Shown here: positions 1-11,051 of the stretch, in pieces
How positions within the stretch are numbered: position 1 is the stretch's first letter
Layout: every line of letters starts with the position of its first letter
The notes under the pieces: model-generated
Database searches by the model: none
Seen by the model: only the letters and a program-made list of their open reading frames with translations
Told to the model about the DNA's origin: nothing
DNA from: an uncultured Enterobacteriaceae bacterium
GTDB taxonomy: Bacteria > Pseudomonadota > Gammaproteobacteria > Enterobacterales > Enterobacteriaceae
DNA length: 64,000 nt
Direction: 5' to 3'
Assembly (NCBI GenBank): GCA_947631255.1
Contig: CANRKT010000011.1
Coordinates: 1 to 64,000 of the forward strand
Translations under genes and position numbers: made by a program

Positions 1-2
1 TG

Positions 3-1082
3 GTACCTGGCCAGCCAGCCCTGCATATCAAAATGGAAACCGGTAAGCCTGCCGTGGTGAGTCAACCCAAAGGGATCTCAGCGGAAAAAGGCAGTGTACG
101 TCCGGCTGGTTTTACGGCAGGCGGCAGTTCACATGACGCGGTTATCCATTTTCCGAAAGAGAGCGGGCAAAAGCCGGTTTATGTCTCGGTGACAGAGGTG
201 CTCACCCCGGCGCAGTTAAAACAGCGTCAGGATGAGGAGAAGCGCCGCCAGCAGGAGTGGGATGGCACTCATCCCGTGGAGGTCGCAGAGCGAGAGTACC
301 TGCGCAAAAAAGCGGAACTGGATGCAGAAGATAAAAATATTGCTGCATTAAACGGGCGGATCTCCGCAACAGGAAAAGCCATTCCTGGTGCACAGGCCGC
401 GGTTAAGACTGCTGAAAGTAACGTGAAACAGGCTGAAGCCTTTCTGGATGAATTCAAAAGGAATAACCCTCCTCATGAATATGGTTCGGGGTGGAGTCAG
501 CAGGTTGACCATAGTAAAAATGAAGTCAAAAATAGCAAAAATGCCTTAAGTGCGGCGCAGATTTCATTAAAATCACTCAATGAATCCCTGAAAAAGGATA
601 AGGCTTCTCTTGTTGCGGCAGTGGAAAGCCGTAAGCAGAAAGAGAAATCATCTAAAGATGCCAAGGATAAATTTGATAAGGAAAATAGACGCAAACAACC
701 CGGAACTGCTACAGGTAAGGGCAAAAAGGTCGGTGATAAGTGGCTTGAGGCTGCTGGTAAAGAGTTAGGTGCCCCGGTTCCTGACAGCGTCGCGGATAAA
801 TTGCGTGGAAAAGAGTTCAAGAAATTTGATGATTTTCGTAAGAAATTCTGGGAAGAGGTTTCTAAAGACCCTGAGTTACTTAAACAGTTCAAGAAGAACA
901 ACCAAAAACTCATGGAGAAAGGCAATGCGCCTTATCCTATTCCAGAAGAGCAGGTTGGTGGCCGAGAAACATTTGAGCTTCATCACGTTAATCCAATCAG
1001 TGAAGGGGGCGGTGTTTATGATATGGATAACCTTCGTGTTATTACACCTAAGCGCCACATTGATATTCACAGAGGTAAATAA
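3..1082 (+). CDS. Colicin-E/S-pyocin-type DNase bacteriocin, 5' end cut off by window edge
   Basis: The frame is open from base 3 with no convincing start (first ATG at 33), so the N-terminal translocation part lies outside the window. The visible order is: the end of a pyocin-S-like domain (motif [14 protein letters not shown]), a long charged alpha-helical receptor-binding-like coiled coil (roughly residues 60-215 counted from the ATG at 33), then a C-terminal nuclease domain beginning near KGKKVGDKW. The nuclease carries the complete H-N-H zinc-finger core: ELHH (His codons 981-986), the Asn of DMDN, and RHIDIH (His codons 1056-1058 and 1068-1070). This matches colicin E2/E7/E8/E9 DNases, which cut the DNA of competitors. 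The immunity gene starts 2 bases after the stop. Any SOS box would lie upstream of the window. Family and function are secure; the exact bacteriocin type is not. Confidence 0.93.
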   Translation, partial: VPGQPALHIKMETGKPAVVSQPKGISAEKGSVRPAGFTAGGSSHDAVIHFPKESGQKPVYVSVTEVLTPAQLKQRQDEEKRRQQEWDGTHPVEVAEREYLRKKAELDAEDKNIAALNGRISATGKAIPGAQAAVKTAESNVKQAEAFLDEFKRNNPPHEYGSGWSQQVDHSKNEVKNSKNALSAAQISLKSLNESLKKDKASLVAAVESRKQKEKSSKDAKDKFDKENRRKQPGTATGKGKKVGDKWLEAAGKELGAPVPDSVADKLRGKEFKKFDDFRKKFWEEVSKDPELLKQFKKNNQKLMEKGNAPYPIPEEQVGGRETFELHHVNPISEGGGVYDMDNLRVITPKRHIDIHRGK

Positions 1083-1084
1083 GA

Positions 1085-1345
1085 ATGGAACTGAAAAAAA
1101 ATATCAGTGACTACACCGAAGCAGAATTTTTAAAGTTATTACAGGTAATTTGTAATGTAGAAACTTCCAGTGAAGAAGAGCACAAAGCATGGGTTAGGCA
1201 TTTTGTTAAATTGTCAGAGCACCCGCGTGGTAACGGTCTGATATATCATCCAAATGATAGTGAAGATGATTCCCCCGCTGGAATTTTGAAAACGGTTAAA
1301 GAATGGCGAGTTAAAAACGGTAAGCCGGGATTTAAACAGAGCTGA
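1085..1345 (+). CDS. Colicin-E-type DNase immunity protein (Im2/7/8/9 family)
   Basis: This 86-residue acidic protein has the same length as Im9 and the same opening (MEL, then ISDYTEAEF) and C-terminus (GFKQ). It should bind and neutralise the DNase encoded just upstream, protecting the producer before release. It sits 2 bases after the bacteriocin stop, so the two are translationally coupled. Against remembered Im9, the interface segment around helix III reads NGLIYHP where Im9 has SDLIYYP. Tyr54 is kept, but the family-conserved Asp51 and Tyr55 are Gly and His. This points to a separate cognate specificity. No lysis-protein gene follows. Confidence 0.92.
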   Translation: MELKKNISDYTEAEFLKLLQVICNVETSSEEEHKAWVRHFVKLSEHPRGNGLIYHPNDSEDDSPAGILKTVKEWRVKNGKPGFKQS

Positions 1346-1530
1346 AGCTCTTGCTAAAGGATTAGCTGAAAATAGGAATACCAGTTATTTAAGGATGAAT
1401 GGTTGGTATTCGGTAAGCACCCGGCTATCTCACCTTGTGTATTTAAAATAATGTATGTGATTCATAGATATCGTTTCACTATAGTGCTTCACTATAAACA
1501 GGAAAATTCAGTAATGGCTAATGCGCAGAC

Positions 1531-1685
1531 CTGAAGCTGATTTACCGGTCGCCGACGGAAGAGGCAGCCTTACAGGCGCTGGAGGAGTTCGAGTTACGCT
1601 GGGATGATAAATATCCGACAGTGTCGCAAATATGGCGCAGGAACTGGGCTGATTTATCGACATTTTTCGTCTATCCTGTTGAATA
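1531..1685 (+). pseudogene. Fragment of IS256-family (mutator-type) transposase
   Basis: One frame starting at 1531 reads LKLIYRSPTEEAALQALEEF, followed by a stretch with W..KYP, SQIWRRNWADLSTFFVYP and VE. This is the region near the C-terminus of IS256/Mutator transposases (ALDEFEAKWGKKYP, then SWRNNWAELSTFFKYPEEIR in relatives, from memory). No start codon or catalytic DDE residues are present, and the match stops at about 1683, two bases before the yhgN stop codon. It is a dead remnant marking an old insertion or deletion edge. The preceding 1346-1530 shows no recognisable gene. It is AT-rich and holds a short direct repeat (TTCACTATA twice, near 1473-1495). Confidence 0.72.
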
Positions 1686-2279
1686 TCATCCCTGCATCCA
1701 AACCCTAATTCCATCGAGGAACATTTGGGTGGCAATCATCACCAGCACCAGGCCCATCAGCCTTTCGAGGGCATTTACGCCTTTTTCTCCCAGCAGGCGT
1801 AAAAACAGTGATGACTGGAGCAAAATAGCGACGGTACCGCCCCAGGCTAACATCAGTGCTATCACCAAGTGTCCCATTTGGTTGGGGTACTGATGGGATA
1901 ACAGCATCAGGGTCGCCAGTAATGACGGACCGGCTACCAGAGGAATGGCCAGGGGGACGATAAAGGGTTCTTCGCCAGCCGGAAGTCCGCTGGCATTGCC
2001 TTCATTACCGGGGAAAATCATCTTAATGGCTATCAGAAAAAGAATAATGCCACCGGAAATAGAGACGGTTTCTGCGCGCAGGTTTAAGAATGAGAGGATA
2101 TTTTCCCCGGCAAACAAAAAAATCAGCATGATCGAGAGGGCGATCAACAACTCACGGATCATGATTGCCCGACGCCGTTTCGGCTCGGTATGCTTAAGCA
2201 CTGACATAAAGATAGGCAGGTTACCTAGCGGATCCATAATCAAAAATAGCAGAACGGTAGCCGTTATTATTTCATTCAT
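1686..2279 (-). CDS. yhgN: MarC-family inner-membrane protein YhgN
   Basis: This 197-residue protein is hydrophobic throughout, with about six membrane segments, and equals E. coli YhgN in length. It has the typical MarC/SNARE-like family stretches MDPLGNLPIFMSVL near the N-terminus and GEEPFIVPLAIPLVAGPS in the middle. Its physiological role is unclear; the name 'antibiotic transporter' used for this family is not well supported. It is divergent from asd, as in E. coli. Its stop codon abuts the transposase fragment, so its native downstream flank (gntU in E. coli) has been replaced by the bacteriocin patch. Confidence 0.93.
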   Translation of the reverse strand: MNEIITATVLLFLIMDPLGNLPIFMSVLKHTEPKRRRAIMIRELLIALSIMLIFLFAGENILSFLNLRAETVSISGGIILFLIAIKMIFPGNEGNASGLPAGEEPFIVPLAIPLVAGPSLLATLMLLSHQYPNQMGHLVIALMLAWGGTVAILLQSSLFLRLLGEKGVNALERLMGLVLVMIATQMFLDGIRVWMQG

Positions 2280-2442
2280 TTTTGTTCCCGAAGATCCTTG
2301 TTAATCCACAGTAATAAGCTTTGTTTCTGATATAACAGAAATCATTGATTAATTTCACTTGCGACTTTTGCTGCATTTTGTAAGGTTGAAGGATAAATAA
2401 CACTAACTTTTATACGCAATCATCTCAGCAGGATTAATTTTT

Positions 2443-3549
2443 ATGAAAAATGTAGGTTTTGTTGGCTGGCGTGGAATGGTCGGTTCTGTACTCATGCAAC
2501 GCATGGTAGAAGAACGTGACTTTGACGCTATTCGTCCAGTTTTCTTCTCCACTTCCCAGGCGGGAGAGCCCGCTCCAGCTTTTGCTGGCGTTAATGGCGG
2601 TACATTACAGAACGCCAGTGATCTGGAAGCGTTGAAGGCCCTGGATATTATCGTCTCCTGCCAGGGAGGTGATTATACCAATGAAATCTATCCAAAGCTG
2701 CGTGAGAGTGGCTGGCAGGGTTACTGGATTGATGCTGCGTCTTCACTGCGTATGAAAGATGATGCGATTATTATCCTTGATCCGGTTAACCAGCATGTTA
2801 TTGAAGAGGGTCTGAATAAAGGGATCAAAACCTTTGTTGGCGGTAACTGCACCGTTAGCCTGATGCTGATGTCATTGGGTGGCCTGTTTGCGAATAACCT
2901 CGTGGACTGGGTTTCTGTGGCGACTTATCAGGCAGCTTCTGGTGGTGGTGCTCGTCATATGCGTGAATTGCTGAATCAGATGGGACACCTGTATCAGGAA
3001 GTTTCCAGTGAACTGGCTTCACCGGCTTCCGCTATTCTGGATATCGAACGTAAAGTGACAGAACTGGGTCGTAGTGACCGACTGCCAGTCGATAACTTTG
3101 GTGTCCCACTGGCAGGTAGCCTGATCCCTTGGATAGACAAACAGCTGGATAATGGCCAGAGTCGTGAAGAATGGAAAGGACAGGCCGAGACCAATAAAAT
3201 CCTCGCCAGCTCCACTGCTATTCCTATTGATGGTCTATGTGTTCGTATCGGTGCACTGCGCTGTCATAGCCAGGCGTTCACCATTAAACTGAAAAAAGAT
3301 GTCTCTATTCCGACTGTTGAGGAGTTACTGGCGGCACATAACCCGTGGGCAAAAGTGGTTCCTAACGATCGCGATATCACTATGCGTGAGCTGACGCCTG
3401 CCGCAGTGACAGGTACGTTGCTGACACCTGTTGGACGCCTGCGTAAGCTGAATATGGGGCCTGAATATATTTCAGCCTTTACCGTCGGCGATCAGCTGTT
3501 ATGGGGGGCGGCAGAGCCGCTACGTCGTATGTTGCGTTCCCTGGCATAA
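2443..3549 (+). CDS. asd: Aspartate-semialdehyde dehydrogenase
   Basis: This 368-residue cytoplasmic enzyme reduces aspartyl phosphate with NADPH to aspartate semialdehyde, the branch point to lysine, diaminopimelate, methionine and threonine. The NADP-binding start [17 protein letters not shown], the catalytic Cys in GGNCTVSLM (about residue 136) and the active-site segment [10 protein letters not shown] (His acid/base) are all present. Length is within one residue of the E. coli protein. The start ATG follows AGGA with a spacer of about 9 bases. It is monocistronic, divergent from yhgN and followed by a strong hairpin. Nothing odd is seen. Confidence 0.98.
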   Translation: MKNVGFVGWRGMVGSVLMQRMVEERDFDAIRPVFFSTSQAGEPAPAFAGVNGGTLQNASDLEALKALDIIVSCQGGDYTNEIYPKLRESGWQGYWIDAASSLRMKDDAIIILDPVNQHVIEEGLNKGIKTFVGGNCTVSLMLMSLGGLFANNLVDWVSVATYQAASGGGARHMRELLNQMGHLYQEVSSELASPASAILDIERKVTELGRSDRLPVDNFGVPLAGSLIPWIDKQLDNGQSREEWKGQAETNKILASSTAIPIDGLCVRIGALRCHSQAFTIKLKKDVSIPTVEELLAAHNPWAKVVPNDRDITMRELTPAAVTGTLLTPVGRLRKLNMGPEYISAFTVGDQLLWGAAEPLRRMLRSLA

Positions 3550-3560
3550 CCTAAAGTCAT

Positions 3561-3590
3561 TACCCCCACATTTTTCACGTTGTGGGGGTA
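3561..3590 (+). terminator. Hairpin after asd
   Basis: The perfect 10-bp inverted repeat TACCCCCACA / TGTGGGGGTA has a 10-base loop, 11 bases after the asd stop. There is only a weak T run afterwards (GTATCGTTTT), so it is probably an intrinsic terminator of moderate strength. Confidence 0.7.
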
Positions 3591-4052
3591 GTATCGTTTT
3601 CAGAAATTTGTGTAAACTCCATTCTCCTTTTTTTCCCGCACACTCGCTGAGTAAATAATCCCATTATTTACGTTTCATGATAAATACATCCTGAACAGTA
3701 GTTTTCCGAGGTTTATTTAATTATTTAATCAACCAATGAATTGATTTTAAATCATTATTTAATTAAGTAATTAAATGTTTCACTTTCTATCTCTGAACGA
3801 TAATTTATCGGATTAATCCAAGACGTAATAAAGAAGAATTAAGTCTATTTTATTTATTTATGTCATACAAAAACGATATTCATTGATCAATTTCACACTC
3901 GAAGTGAAATCCATTAGCTATCCTTAAACAATAGAGTAGGCAACTTCTGATCGCAGCTGCCAGTTTGCTCGCCATCGTCAATATCAGTGTCATGTCGATG
4001 TGCACAATGAACATGGCTGTTTACACGAAGCAAATTAACAGGGAGATGTGTA
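3591..4052. other. Gene-free AT-rich spacer, presumed glgB promoter region
   Basis: This 462-base stretch has no coding frame with a recognisable product. The middle (about 3715-3860) is very AT-rich and full of short TTAAT/ATTAA repeats that could bend or bind nucleoid proteins. The last part carries the glgB leader, with GGGAGA as ribosome-binding site before the ATG at 4053. I could not place a confident promoter, PhoP or CRP site. Confidence 0.5.
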
Positions 4053-6239
4053 ATGTCTGTTTTGCCAGAGAAAGACGTCATTGATGCGCTGCTTAGAGGA
4101 CATTTTGCTGACCCATTTTCGTTGCTGGGAATGCATAAAACGCCAGCAGGGATCGAGGTTCGTGCTTTGCTACCTGACGCCACAGATGTCTGGGTGATGG
4201 ACACTAAAACCGGGCGAAAAGTCACGAAACTGGACTGTGTTGATGTTCGGGGGTTCTTCAGTGGAGTGATCCCCAGACGTAAAAATCTTTTTCGTTACCA
4301 ACTTTCGGTGACGTGGTTTGGTCAGAATGTACAAATTGATGATCCCTATCGTTTTGGTACGCTGACCCAGGAACAGGATAGCTGGCTATTATCCGAAGGT
4401 ACCCATTTACGGCCCTATGAACATCTGGGTGCTCACCCCCTGACGATGGATGAGGTTTCCGGTACCCGATTTTCTGTGTGGGCGCCTAATGCACAAAGAG
4501 TGTCAGTGGTCGGTGAGTTTAATTTCTGGGATGGTCGCCGACACCCCATGCGTTTACGTAAAGAGAGCGGTATCTGGGAACTTTTTATTCCCGGCGTAGA
4601 GACAGGACAATTATATAAATTTGAGCTGCTTGATATTCACGGGCAGCTACGTGTCAAAGCTGACCCTTATGCGCTAGAGTCGCAAATGCGACCAGAAACG
4701 GCATCCGTTATCTGTGGGCTCCCTCAAAAAACAACGCTAAGTCCAGAGCGTCAGAAAGCGAATAGTTTCGACCAGCCTATTTCTATCTATGAAGTGCATC
4801 TGGGCTCCTGGCGTCGCCATACCGATAATAATTTCTGGCTGAGCTATCGTGAGCTGGCAGAGCAACTGATCCCTTATGTTAAAGAGATGGGCTTCACCCA
4901 CCTTGAACTATTGCCAATTAATGAGCATCCATTTGATGGCAGCTGGGGCTACCAGCCGCAAGGTCTTTATGCGCCAACCCGGCGTTTTGGTACCCGGGAT
5001 GACTTCCTCTATTTTGTTAATGCTGCCCATGATGCCGGACTGAACGTGCTGCTGGACTGGGTTCCGGGCCATTTCCCCACAGATGAAACAGGCCTGGCAC
5101 TGTTTGACGGAACCGCACTCTATGAGTACAGCGATCCACGAGAAGGACGTCATCAGGACTGGGACACGCTGATTTATAACTACGGTCGTCATGAAGTCAG
5201 TAACTATCTGGCCAGTAATGCGCTGTACTGGATTGAGCGCTTTGGTATCGATGGCTTACGCGTTGATGCCGTCGCTTCGATGATTTATCGCGATTACAGT
5301 CGTAAAGAAGGGGAATGGGTCCCCAATGAATTTGGCGGCCGCGAAAACCTCGAAGCTATTGAGTTTTTACGGACCACTAACCGGATTATTGGCGAGCAAA
5401 CACCCGGTGCCGTGACAATGGCTGAAGAGTCGACGGATTTCCCGGGCGTCTCCCGGCCACCGAGCATGGGCGGTCTTGGTTTCTGGTTTAAATGGAATTT
5501 AGGCTGGATGCACGACACCCTCGCTTATATGAAACTGGACCCGGTCTACCGCCAGCATCATCACAACAACATGACCTTCGGTATGCTGTATAACGGCACC
5601 GAAAATTTTGTCCTGCCCCTGTCACATGATGAAGTGGTGCACGGTAAAAAATCGATTCTCGATCGTATGCCGGGTGACGCCTGGCAGAAATTTGCCAATT
5701 TACGTGCTTACTATGGCTGGATGTGGGCGTTTCCGGGTAAGAAATTACTGTTTATGGGCAATGAGTTTGCTCAAGGTCGTGAGTGGAACCACGACGCCAG
5801 CCTGGACTGGCATTTACTCGAAGGTGATGACAACGCACATCACGGGGTTCAGCGTCTGGTACGTGACCTCAACCAGTGCTATCGCGAGCAGGTTCCGATG
5901 TATGAGCTGGACTTTGACGAGGCGGGTTTTGAGTGGCTGGTCGTAGATGATTTTGCCAATTCAGTCTTTGTTTTTGTTCGTCGTGACTCAAAAGGCAATG
6001 AAGTCATTGTTGCCAGTAATTTTACTCCAGTACCACGGCATCAGTATCGCGTTGGTATCAATCAGCCGGGGCGCTGGCGTGAGGTGATCAATACTGATTC
6101 GATGTATTACCATGGTAGTAATAGCGGCAATGAAGGCGTTATTGAGAGTGATGCTATAGCGAGTCATGACCGTAGCGACTCGTTGAGTCTGACCTTACCG
6201 CCGCTGTCTACCCTCTGGTTGGTCAGGGAGGTAAAATGA
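4053..6239 (+). CDS. glgB: 1,4-alpha-glucan branching enzyme
   Basis: This GH13 enzyme of 728 residues (same as E. coli) cuts alpha-1,4 glucan chains and re-attaches them as alpha-1,6 branches in glycogen. The N-terminal carbohydrate-binding beta domains (about 1-220, including [18 protein letters not shown]) precede the barrel. Catalytic residues are visible: Asp405 in GLRVDAV, Glu in TMAEEST and Asp in [11 protein letters not shown]. It is the first gene of glgBXCAP, and its stop overlaps the glgX start (ATGA). The long AT-rich spacer before it suggests that the operon promoter lies there. Confidence 0.98.
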   Translation: MSVLPEKDVIDALLRGHFADPFSLLGMHKTPAGIEVRALLPDATDVWVMDTKTGRKVTKLDCVDVRGFFSGVIPRRKNLFRYQLSVTWFGQNVQIDDPYRFGTLTQEQDSWLLSEGTHLRPYEHLGAHPLTMDEVSGTRFSVWAPNAQRVSVVGEFNFWDGRRHPMRLRKESGIWELFIPGVETGQLYKFELLDIHGQLRVKADPYALESQMRPETASVICGLPQKTTLSPERQKANSFDQPISIYEVHLGSWRRHTDNNFWLSYRELAEQLIPYVKEMGFTHLELLPINEHPFDGSWGYQPQGLYAPTRRFGTRDDFLYFVNAAHDAGLNVLLDWVPGHFPTDETGLALFDGTALYEYSDPREGRHQDWDTLIYNYGRHEVSNYLASNALYWIERFGIDGLRVDAVASMIYRDYSRKEGEWVPNEFGGRENLEAIEFLRTTNRIIGEQTPGAVTMAEESTDFPGVSRPPSMGGLGFWFKWNLGWMHDTLAYMKLDPVYRQHHHNNMTFGMLYNGTENFVLPLSHDEVVHGKKSILDRMPGDAWQKFANLRAYYGWMWAFPGKKLLFMGNEFAQGREWNHDASLDWHLLEGDDNAHHGVQRLVRDLNQCYREQVPMYELDFDEAGFEWLVVDDFANSVFVFVRRDSKGNEVIVASNFTPVPRHQYRVGINQPGRWREVINTDSMYYHGSNSGNEGVIESDAIASHDRSDSLSLTLPPLSTLWLVREVK

Positions 6240-8218
6240 TAGTGCTTTCAGAAGGTAGTTCAGCACCTTACGGCTCTTCTTATGATGGTAAGGGCGTGAA
6301 CTTTACCTTATTTTCAGCAGGAGCTGAAAAGGTTGAGTTGTGCTTGTTTGATAGCGAAGGCAATGAACAGTGTTATTGCTTGCCCGGGCGCAGCGGCGAT
6401 ATCTGGCATGGTTATCTGCCTGGTATCAAGCCAGGTCAGCGCTACGGATACCGGGTTTATGGCCCCTGGTCATTAAGCCGTGGTGAACGTTTTAACCCAG
6501 CCAAATTGCTGCTTGATCCTTGTACTCGCCAGGTGGTGGGGGGCGTTGAGAACCATCCTTCTTTCCATGATGATGGCGAAAACCCCGACCCGCAGGATAG
6601 CGGCCCCTGGATGGCTAAGTCAGTGGTGGTTGAAGAGAATTTTGACTGGCAGGATGATAAACATCCTGCCACTCCATGGGGTGAGACAGTTATCTATGAA
6701 GCCCATGTTCGAGGCCTGACTCAACGTCATCCTGATATTCCTGAAGCGTTACGTGGAACCTATGCCGCGCTCGGTCATCCCGTGATGATTGCCTATTTTA
6801 AACGTCTGGGCATTACTGCTATCGAGTTAATGCCAGTGGCTGATTTTGTCACTGAGCCACGTCTGGCGACACTGGGACTGCAAAATTACTGGGGCTATAA
6901 CCCACGCGCTTTTTATGCCCCTTCGGCTTCCTATGCCGTAGAAGGTCATCCAGATCGTGCTGCGAATGAACTGCGTGGGGCAATTAAAGCCTTACATAAC
7001 GCGGGTATTGAAGTGCTGCTTGATGTGGTTTTTAACCACAGTGCAGAACTGGACAGAGAGGGCCCGACTCTGTCATTCCGCGGTATTGATAATCGCAGCT
7101 ACTATTGGTTAATGGACAATGGCGACTACCAGAACTGGACTGGCTGCGGTAATACGCTCAACTTAAATCATCCGAGTGTGATGGCCCTGGTGATTGATTG
7201 CTTGCGTTACTGGGTTGAAAGTTTTCATGTCGATGGTTTTCGTTTTGATCTGGCGACGGTGATAGGCAGGACGCCAGAATTTCGCCCTGATGCCCCGCTG
7301 TTTGAAGCGATTAAAAATGACCCTTGCCTGTCAAGGGTAAAATGTATTGCTGAGCCCTGGGATATTGGCCCCGGAGGTTATCAAGTCGGTAATTTCCCTT
7401 CTCATTTCGCTGAGTGGAATGACCATTTTCGCGATGAGATGCGGCGTTTCTGGTTACAACACAATCTTTCTTGCGGTGATTTCGCGCGTCGTTTTGCCGG
7501 ATCCAGCGATCTCTATCGCCGTGGTGACAAACGCCCCTCCAGCACGATTAATCTTATTACTGCCCATGATGGGTTCACTTTACGTGATTGTGTGAGCTTC
7601 AACCAAAAGCATAATCAGGCTAACGGTGAAGATAACCGTGATGGTAGTGGAAATAACTATAGTTATAACCATGGTACAGAAGGTCTGGATGCCGACAGTA
7701 CCGTTAAAGACAGACGCCTGCGTAGTATCCAGGCATTACTGACCACTCTGTTACTGTCTCAAGGCACGCCCATGCTCTTGGCAGGTGATGAGCGAGGCCA
7801 TAGCCAGCAAGGCAATAACAATGCCTATTGCCAGAATAATGAGCTGACCTGGCTTGACTGGGCAGAAGAGGAAGAGGGATTAACGGATTTTACTGCGGCA
7901 CTGATCCATCTTCGCAGGCAACTGGCTGCGCTCACTGATAATCAATGGTGGGATGAAGGTGACGGGCAAGTGCGCTGGCTCAATGATGCAGGAAAACCTT
8001 TATCTATTGATGAATGGAATAGCGGGAAGCGATGTTTACAAATCCAGTTATCCACTCAGTGGCTTTTGCTTATTAACGCGACAGATGACGTTGTGGAGAT
8101 AACCTTGGCTGAGGGGGCGTGGTATGCCGTCGCTCCATTTGCTGGAAAAGATAATCAGGCTGTAATGACTTCATGGCAGTGTCCTGCGCAGGGTGTATGC
8201 GTGTTGCAACGGTCATGA
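6236..8218 (+). CDS. glgX: Glycogen debranching enzyme (isoamylase type)
   Basis: This 660-residue GH13 protein hydrolyses the alpha-1,6 branches left on limit dextrin after phosphorylase action. An N-terminal CBM48 ([19 protein letters not shown]) precedes the catalytic barrel with [12 protein letters not shown], the nucleophile region [10 protein letters not shown], the acid/base IAEPWD and the third acidic residue in [10 protein letters not shown]. It is translationally coupled to glgB by a 4-base overlap. Its C-terminus runs into the ribosome-binding site for glgC. It is three residues longer than E. coli GlgX (657). Confidence 0.97.
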   Translation: MIVLSEGSSAPYGSSYDGKGVNFTLFSAGAEKVELCLFDSEGNEQCYCLPGRSGDIWHGYLPGIKPGQRYGYRVYGPWSLSRGERFNPAKLLLDPCTRQVVGGVENHPSFHDDGENPDPQDSGPWMAKSVVVEENFDWQDDKHPATPWGETVIYEAHVRGLTQRHPDIPEALRGTYAALGHPVMIAYFKRLGITAIELMPVADFVTEPRLATLGLQNYWGYNPRAFYAPSASYAVEGHPDRAANELRGAIKALHNAGIEVLLDVVFNHSAELDREGPTLSFRGIDNRSYYWLMDNGDYQNWTGCGNTLNLNHPSVMALVIDCLRYWVESFHVDGFRFDLATVIGRTPEFRPDAPLFEAIKNDPCLSRVKCIAEPWDIGPGGYQVGNFPSHFAEWNDHFRDEMRRFWLQHNLSCGDFARRFAGSSDLYRRGDKRPSSTINLITAHDGFTLRDCVSFNQKHNQANGEDNRDGSGNNYSYNHGTEGLDADSTVKDRRLRSIQALLTTLLLSQGTPMLLAGDERGHSQQGNNNAYCQNNELTWLDWAEEEEGLTDFTAALIHLRRQLAALTDNQWWDEGDGQVRWLNDAGKPLSIDEWNSGKRCLQIQLSTQWLLLINATDDVVEITLAEGAWYAVAPFAGKDNQAVMTSWQCPAQGVCVLQRS

Positions 8219-8232
8219 AAGGAGAAAAGATC

Positions 8233-9516
8233 ATGGTGAGATTTGAAAAAAAGGACCCGCTAATGTTGGCACGTCAGTTGCCGATTCAGTCCGTTGCATT
8301 AATTCTGGCGGGGGGGCGCGGCACACGACTTAAAGATCTGACGGTTACTCGCGCGAAACCCGCTGTCCACTTTGGTGGTAAGTTCCGTATTATCGATTTT
8401 GCACTCTCCAACTGCATTAACTCAGGTATTCGGCGTATTGGAGTCATTACTCAGTATCAGTCACATACCTTGGTGAAACATATTCAGCGTGCCTGGTCCT
8501 TCTTTAGTGAAGAGATGAATGAGTTTGTTGACTTGCTGCCCGCCCAGCAGCGCGTCGGCGGTGAAAACTGGTATCGCGGTACCGCAGATGCGGTGACTCA
8601 GAATCTGGATGTCATTCGTCGTTATGCGGCAAAATATATTGTCATTCTGGCGGGGGATCATATCTATAAACAAGATTACTCTCGCATGCTGATAGACCAT
8701 GTAGAAAAAGGCGCACGCTGCTCGGTCGCCTGTATTCCCGTTCCGGTCGCAGAAGCCTCAGCACTTGGAGTGATGGCTGTCGATGAGCGTTCGAAAATCA
8801 TCGATTTTGTTGAAAAACCGGAATACCCACCGACCATGCCAGGTGACGATACTCAGTCACTTGCCAGTATGGGGATTTATATCTTTGATGCTGATTATCT
8901 CTTCCAGCTCCTTGAAGAAGACGATCTTGATGAAAGCTCCAGCCATGATTTTGGTAAAGATATTCTTCCTAAAGTCACTCAGTCTGGTGAGGCCTATGCT
9001 CACTCCTTTACCCTCTCTTGTGTTCAGTCAGATCCGGATGCTGAACCTTACTGGCGTGATGTTGGAACTCTCGAAGCGTACTGGAAGGCCAATCTTGACC
9101 TGGCGTCCGTGACACCAGAGCTGGATATGTATGATCAGGCGTGGCCGATCCGTACCTACAGTGAATCTCTGCCACCGGCGAAATTTGTTCAGGACCGTTC
9201 AGGTAGTCACGGTATGACTCTGAACTCCCTGGTTTCCGGAGGCTGCATTATCTCTGGTTCAGTGGTCGCCCAGTCAGTGTTGTTTCCGCGTGTGCGTGTG
9301 AATTCCTTTTGTAATATTGATAGCTCAATTTTATTACCTGACGTGGTGATCGGCCGTTCTTGCCGTCTGCGTCGCTGCATTATCGACCGGGCCTGTGTGA
9401 TTCCTGAGGGCGTCGTGGTCGGAGAAAATGCAGTCGAAGATGCCCGTCGCTTCTATCGCTCAGAAGAGGGCATTGTACTGATTACTCGTGAGATGCTGAA
9501 ACGGCTCCAAGGCTGA
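8233..9516 (+). CDS. glgC: Glucose-1-phosphate adenylyltransferase
   Basis: This enzyme makes ADP-glucose from ATP and glucose 1-phosphate, the committed and allosterically controlled step of glycogen synthesis. Of the 427 residues, the N-terminal nucleotidyltransferase has [15 protein letters not shown] and [24 protein letters not shown] and the C-terminal left-handed beta-helix region ([17 protein letters not shown]) follow. The frame is open further upstream to 8173, but the ATG at 8233 is chosen because it follows AAGGAGAAAAG at good spacing and matches the E. coli N-terminus. Fructose-1,6-bisphosphate-site Lys of [11 protein letters not shown] is present. Confidence 0.97.
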   Translation: MVRFEKKDPLMLARQLPIQSVALILAGGRGTRLKDLTVTRAKPAVHFGGKFRIIDFALSNCINSGIRRIGVITQYQSHTLVKHIQRAWSFFSEEMNEFVDLLPAQQRVGGENWYRGTADAVTQNLDVIRRYAAKYIVILAGDHIYKQDYSRMLIDHVEKGARCSVACIPVPVAEASALGVMAVDERSKIIDFVEKPEYPPTMPGDDTQSLASMGIYIFDADYLFQLLEEDDLDESSSHDFGKDILPKVTQSGEAYAHSFTLSCVQSDPDAEPYWRDVGTLEAYWKANLDLASVTPELDMYDQAWPIRTYSESLPPAKFVQDRSGSHGMTLNSLVSGGCIISGSVVAQSVLFPRVRVNSFCNIDSSILLPDVVIGRSCRLRRCIIDRACVIPEGVVVGENAVEDARRFYRSEEGIVLITREMLKRLQG

Positions 9517-9591
9517 CGCACTATTATTGATATGCCGTTTTTATCAAGTAGTAGGGAAGCCAACGATATAGAGATTGATACAGGAGTGAGA

Positions 9592-11025
9592 ATGCAGATC
9601 TTACATGTGAGTTCCGAAATGTACCCCCTGCTCAAAACAGGGGGACTGGCAGATGTACTCGGTGCATTGCCAGCGGCACAAATTGCCGAAGGTTACGATG
9701 TCCGCGTATTACTGCCTGCTTTTCCGGATATTCTGGCAGGAGTGAGTGATCGGCAAGTGGTCGCCCAGCGAGATACCTTTGCCGGGCATATGCGTTTGCT
9801 TTACGGACATTTTAATGGGGTAGGCATTTACCTGATAGACGCACCACATCTCTATGCACGTCCGGGCAGCCCGTATCATGACGAGAATCAGTACGCTTAT
9901 CCCGACAACGTCATACGTTTTGCGCTACTGGGCTGGGTCGGCGCGGAAATGGCTTGTGGGCTCGATCCGTACTGGCAGCCTGAGGTGGTGCATGCCCATG
10001 ACTGGCATGCAGGACTGACTCCTGCCTATATGGAAGTGCGCGGATGTCCGGCTAAGTCAGTATTTACGGTACATAACCTGGCTTATCAGGGACTTTATTA
10101 TGCGCATCATATGCGTGATATTGAGTTACCCGCGTCATTTTTTGATATCAACGGGTTAGAGTTTTACGGGCAGATTTCCTACTTAAAAGCCGGACTCTAT
10201 TACGCCTCACATATCACCGCTGTGAGTCCGACTTATGCGCGTGAAATTACCCATCCTAATTTCGCTTACGGCATGGAAGGGCTGTTACGTCAGCGTCAGG
10301 TGGAAGGTCGGCTATCCGGTATTCTCAATGGGGTCGATGATAGAATATGGGATCCTGCTGATGATCAATTACTGCCCGTCAACTATGACCGCGAAAAATT
10401 GGCAGGGAAAGCAGAAAACAAACGACAGCTTCAGATCTCTATGGGGCTGACCGTTAATCCCAAAGCGCCATTGTTTGCGGTTGTCAGTCGATTAACGCCG
10501 CAAAAAGGGCTGGATTTACTGCTGGAAGTCTTGCCCGAGATACTCGCAAAAGGCGGGCAACTGGCACTGCTGGGTACGGGCGATGCGGTATTACAGGAAG
10601 GGTTCATGGCGGCGGCAGCGCAATATCCGCAACAGGTTGGGGTGCAGATTGGCTACCATGAAACCTTTTCCCATCGTCTTATCGCCGGTGCTGATGTGAT
10701 TCTGGTGCCCAGCCGTTTTGAGCCTTGCGGGCTCACCCAACTCTATGGCCTGAAATACGGCACCTTACCGCTGGTTCGCCATACTGGTGGGCTAGCTGAT
10801 ACCGTTTTTGACGCTTCGTTGGAAAATCTTTCAGACGGGATAGCTACCGGATTTGTGTTCCCAGACAGTGATGTCAATTCTTTGATGTGTGCAGTTCGAC
10901 GTGCGTTCGTTTTGTGGTCTCGCCCGGCGTTATGGCGTTTTGTCCAGCGTCAGGCGATGAGCATGGATTTTAGCTGGCAAGTTGCAGCGCGGTCTTATCG
11001 CGACCTTTATCAACGTCTAATGTAG
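9592..11025 (+). CDS. glgA: Glycogen synthase (ADP-glucose)
   Basis: This GT5-family glucosyltransferase extends alpha-1,4 chains from ADP-glucose. It is 477 residues, identical in length to E. coli GlgA. The ADP-glucose-binding KTGGLAD near residue 15, [11 protein letters not shown], the second-domain [14 protein letters not shown] and the active-site [17 protein letters not shown] segment (here [19 protein letters not shown]) are intact. The frame opens at 9532, but the ATG at 9592 is preferred because CAGGAGTGAGA precedes it and the protein then begins [10 protein letters not shown] as in relatives. Confidence 0.98.
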   Translation: MQILHVSSEMYPLLKTGGLADVLGALPAAQIAEGYDVRVLLPAFPDILAGVSDRQVVAQRDTFAGHMRLLYGHFNGVGIYLIDAPHLYARPGSPYHDENQYAYPDNVIRFALLGWVGAEMACGLDPYWQPEVVHAHDWHAGLTPAYMEVRGCPAKSVFTVHNLAYQGLYYAHHMRDIELPASFFDINGLEFYGQISYLKAGLYYASHITAVSPTYAREITHPNFAYGMEGLLRQRQVEGRLSGILNGVDDRIWDPADDQLLPVNYDREKLAGKAENKRQLQISMGLTVNPKAPLFAVVSRLTPQKGLDLLLEVLPEILAKGGQLALLGTGDAVLQEGFMAAAAQYPQQVGVQIGYHETFSHRLIAGADVILVPSRFEPCGLTQLYGLKYGTLPLVRHTGGLADTVFDASLENLSDGIATGFVFPDSDVNSLMCAVRRAFVLWSRPALWRFVQRQAMSMDFSWQVAARSYRDLYQRLM

Positions 11026-11051
11026 GTGTACACCTACCAGGAATCGTCATA

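Noticed and set aside
8173..8232. Earlier start for glgC
   Set aside because: The extension lies inside glgX, has no homology and lacks a ribosome-binding site; the ATG at 8233 has AAGGAG.
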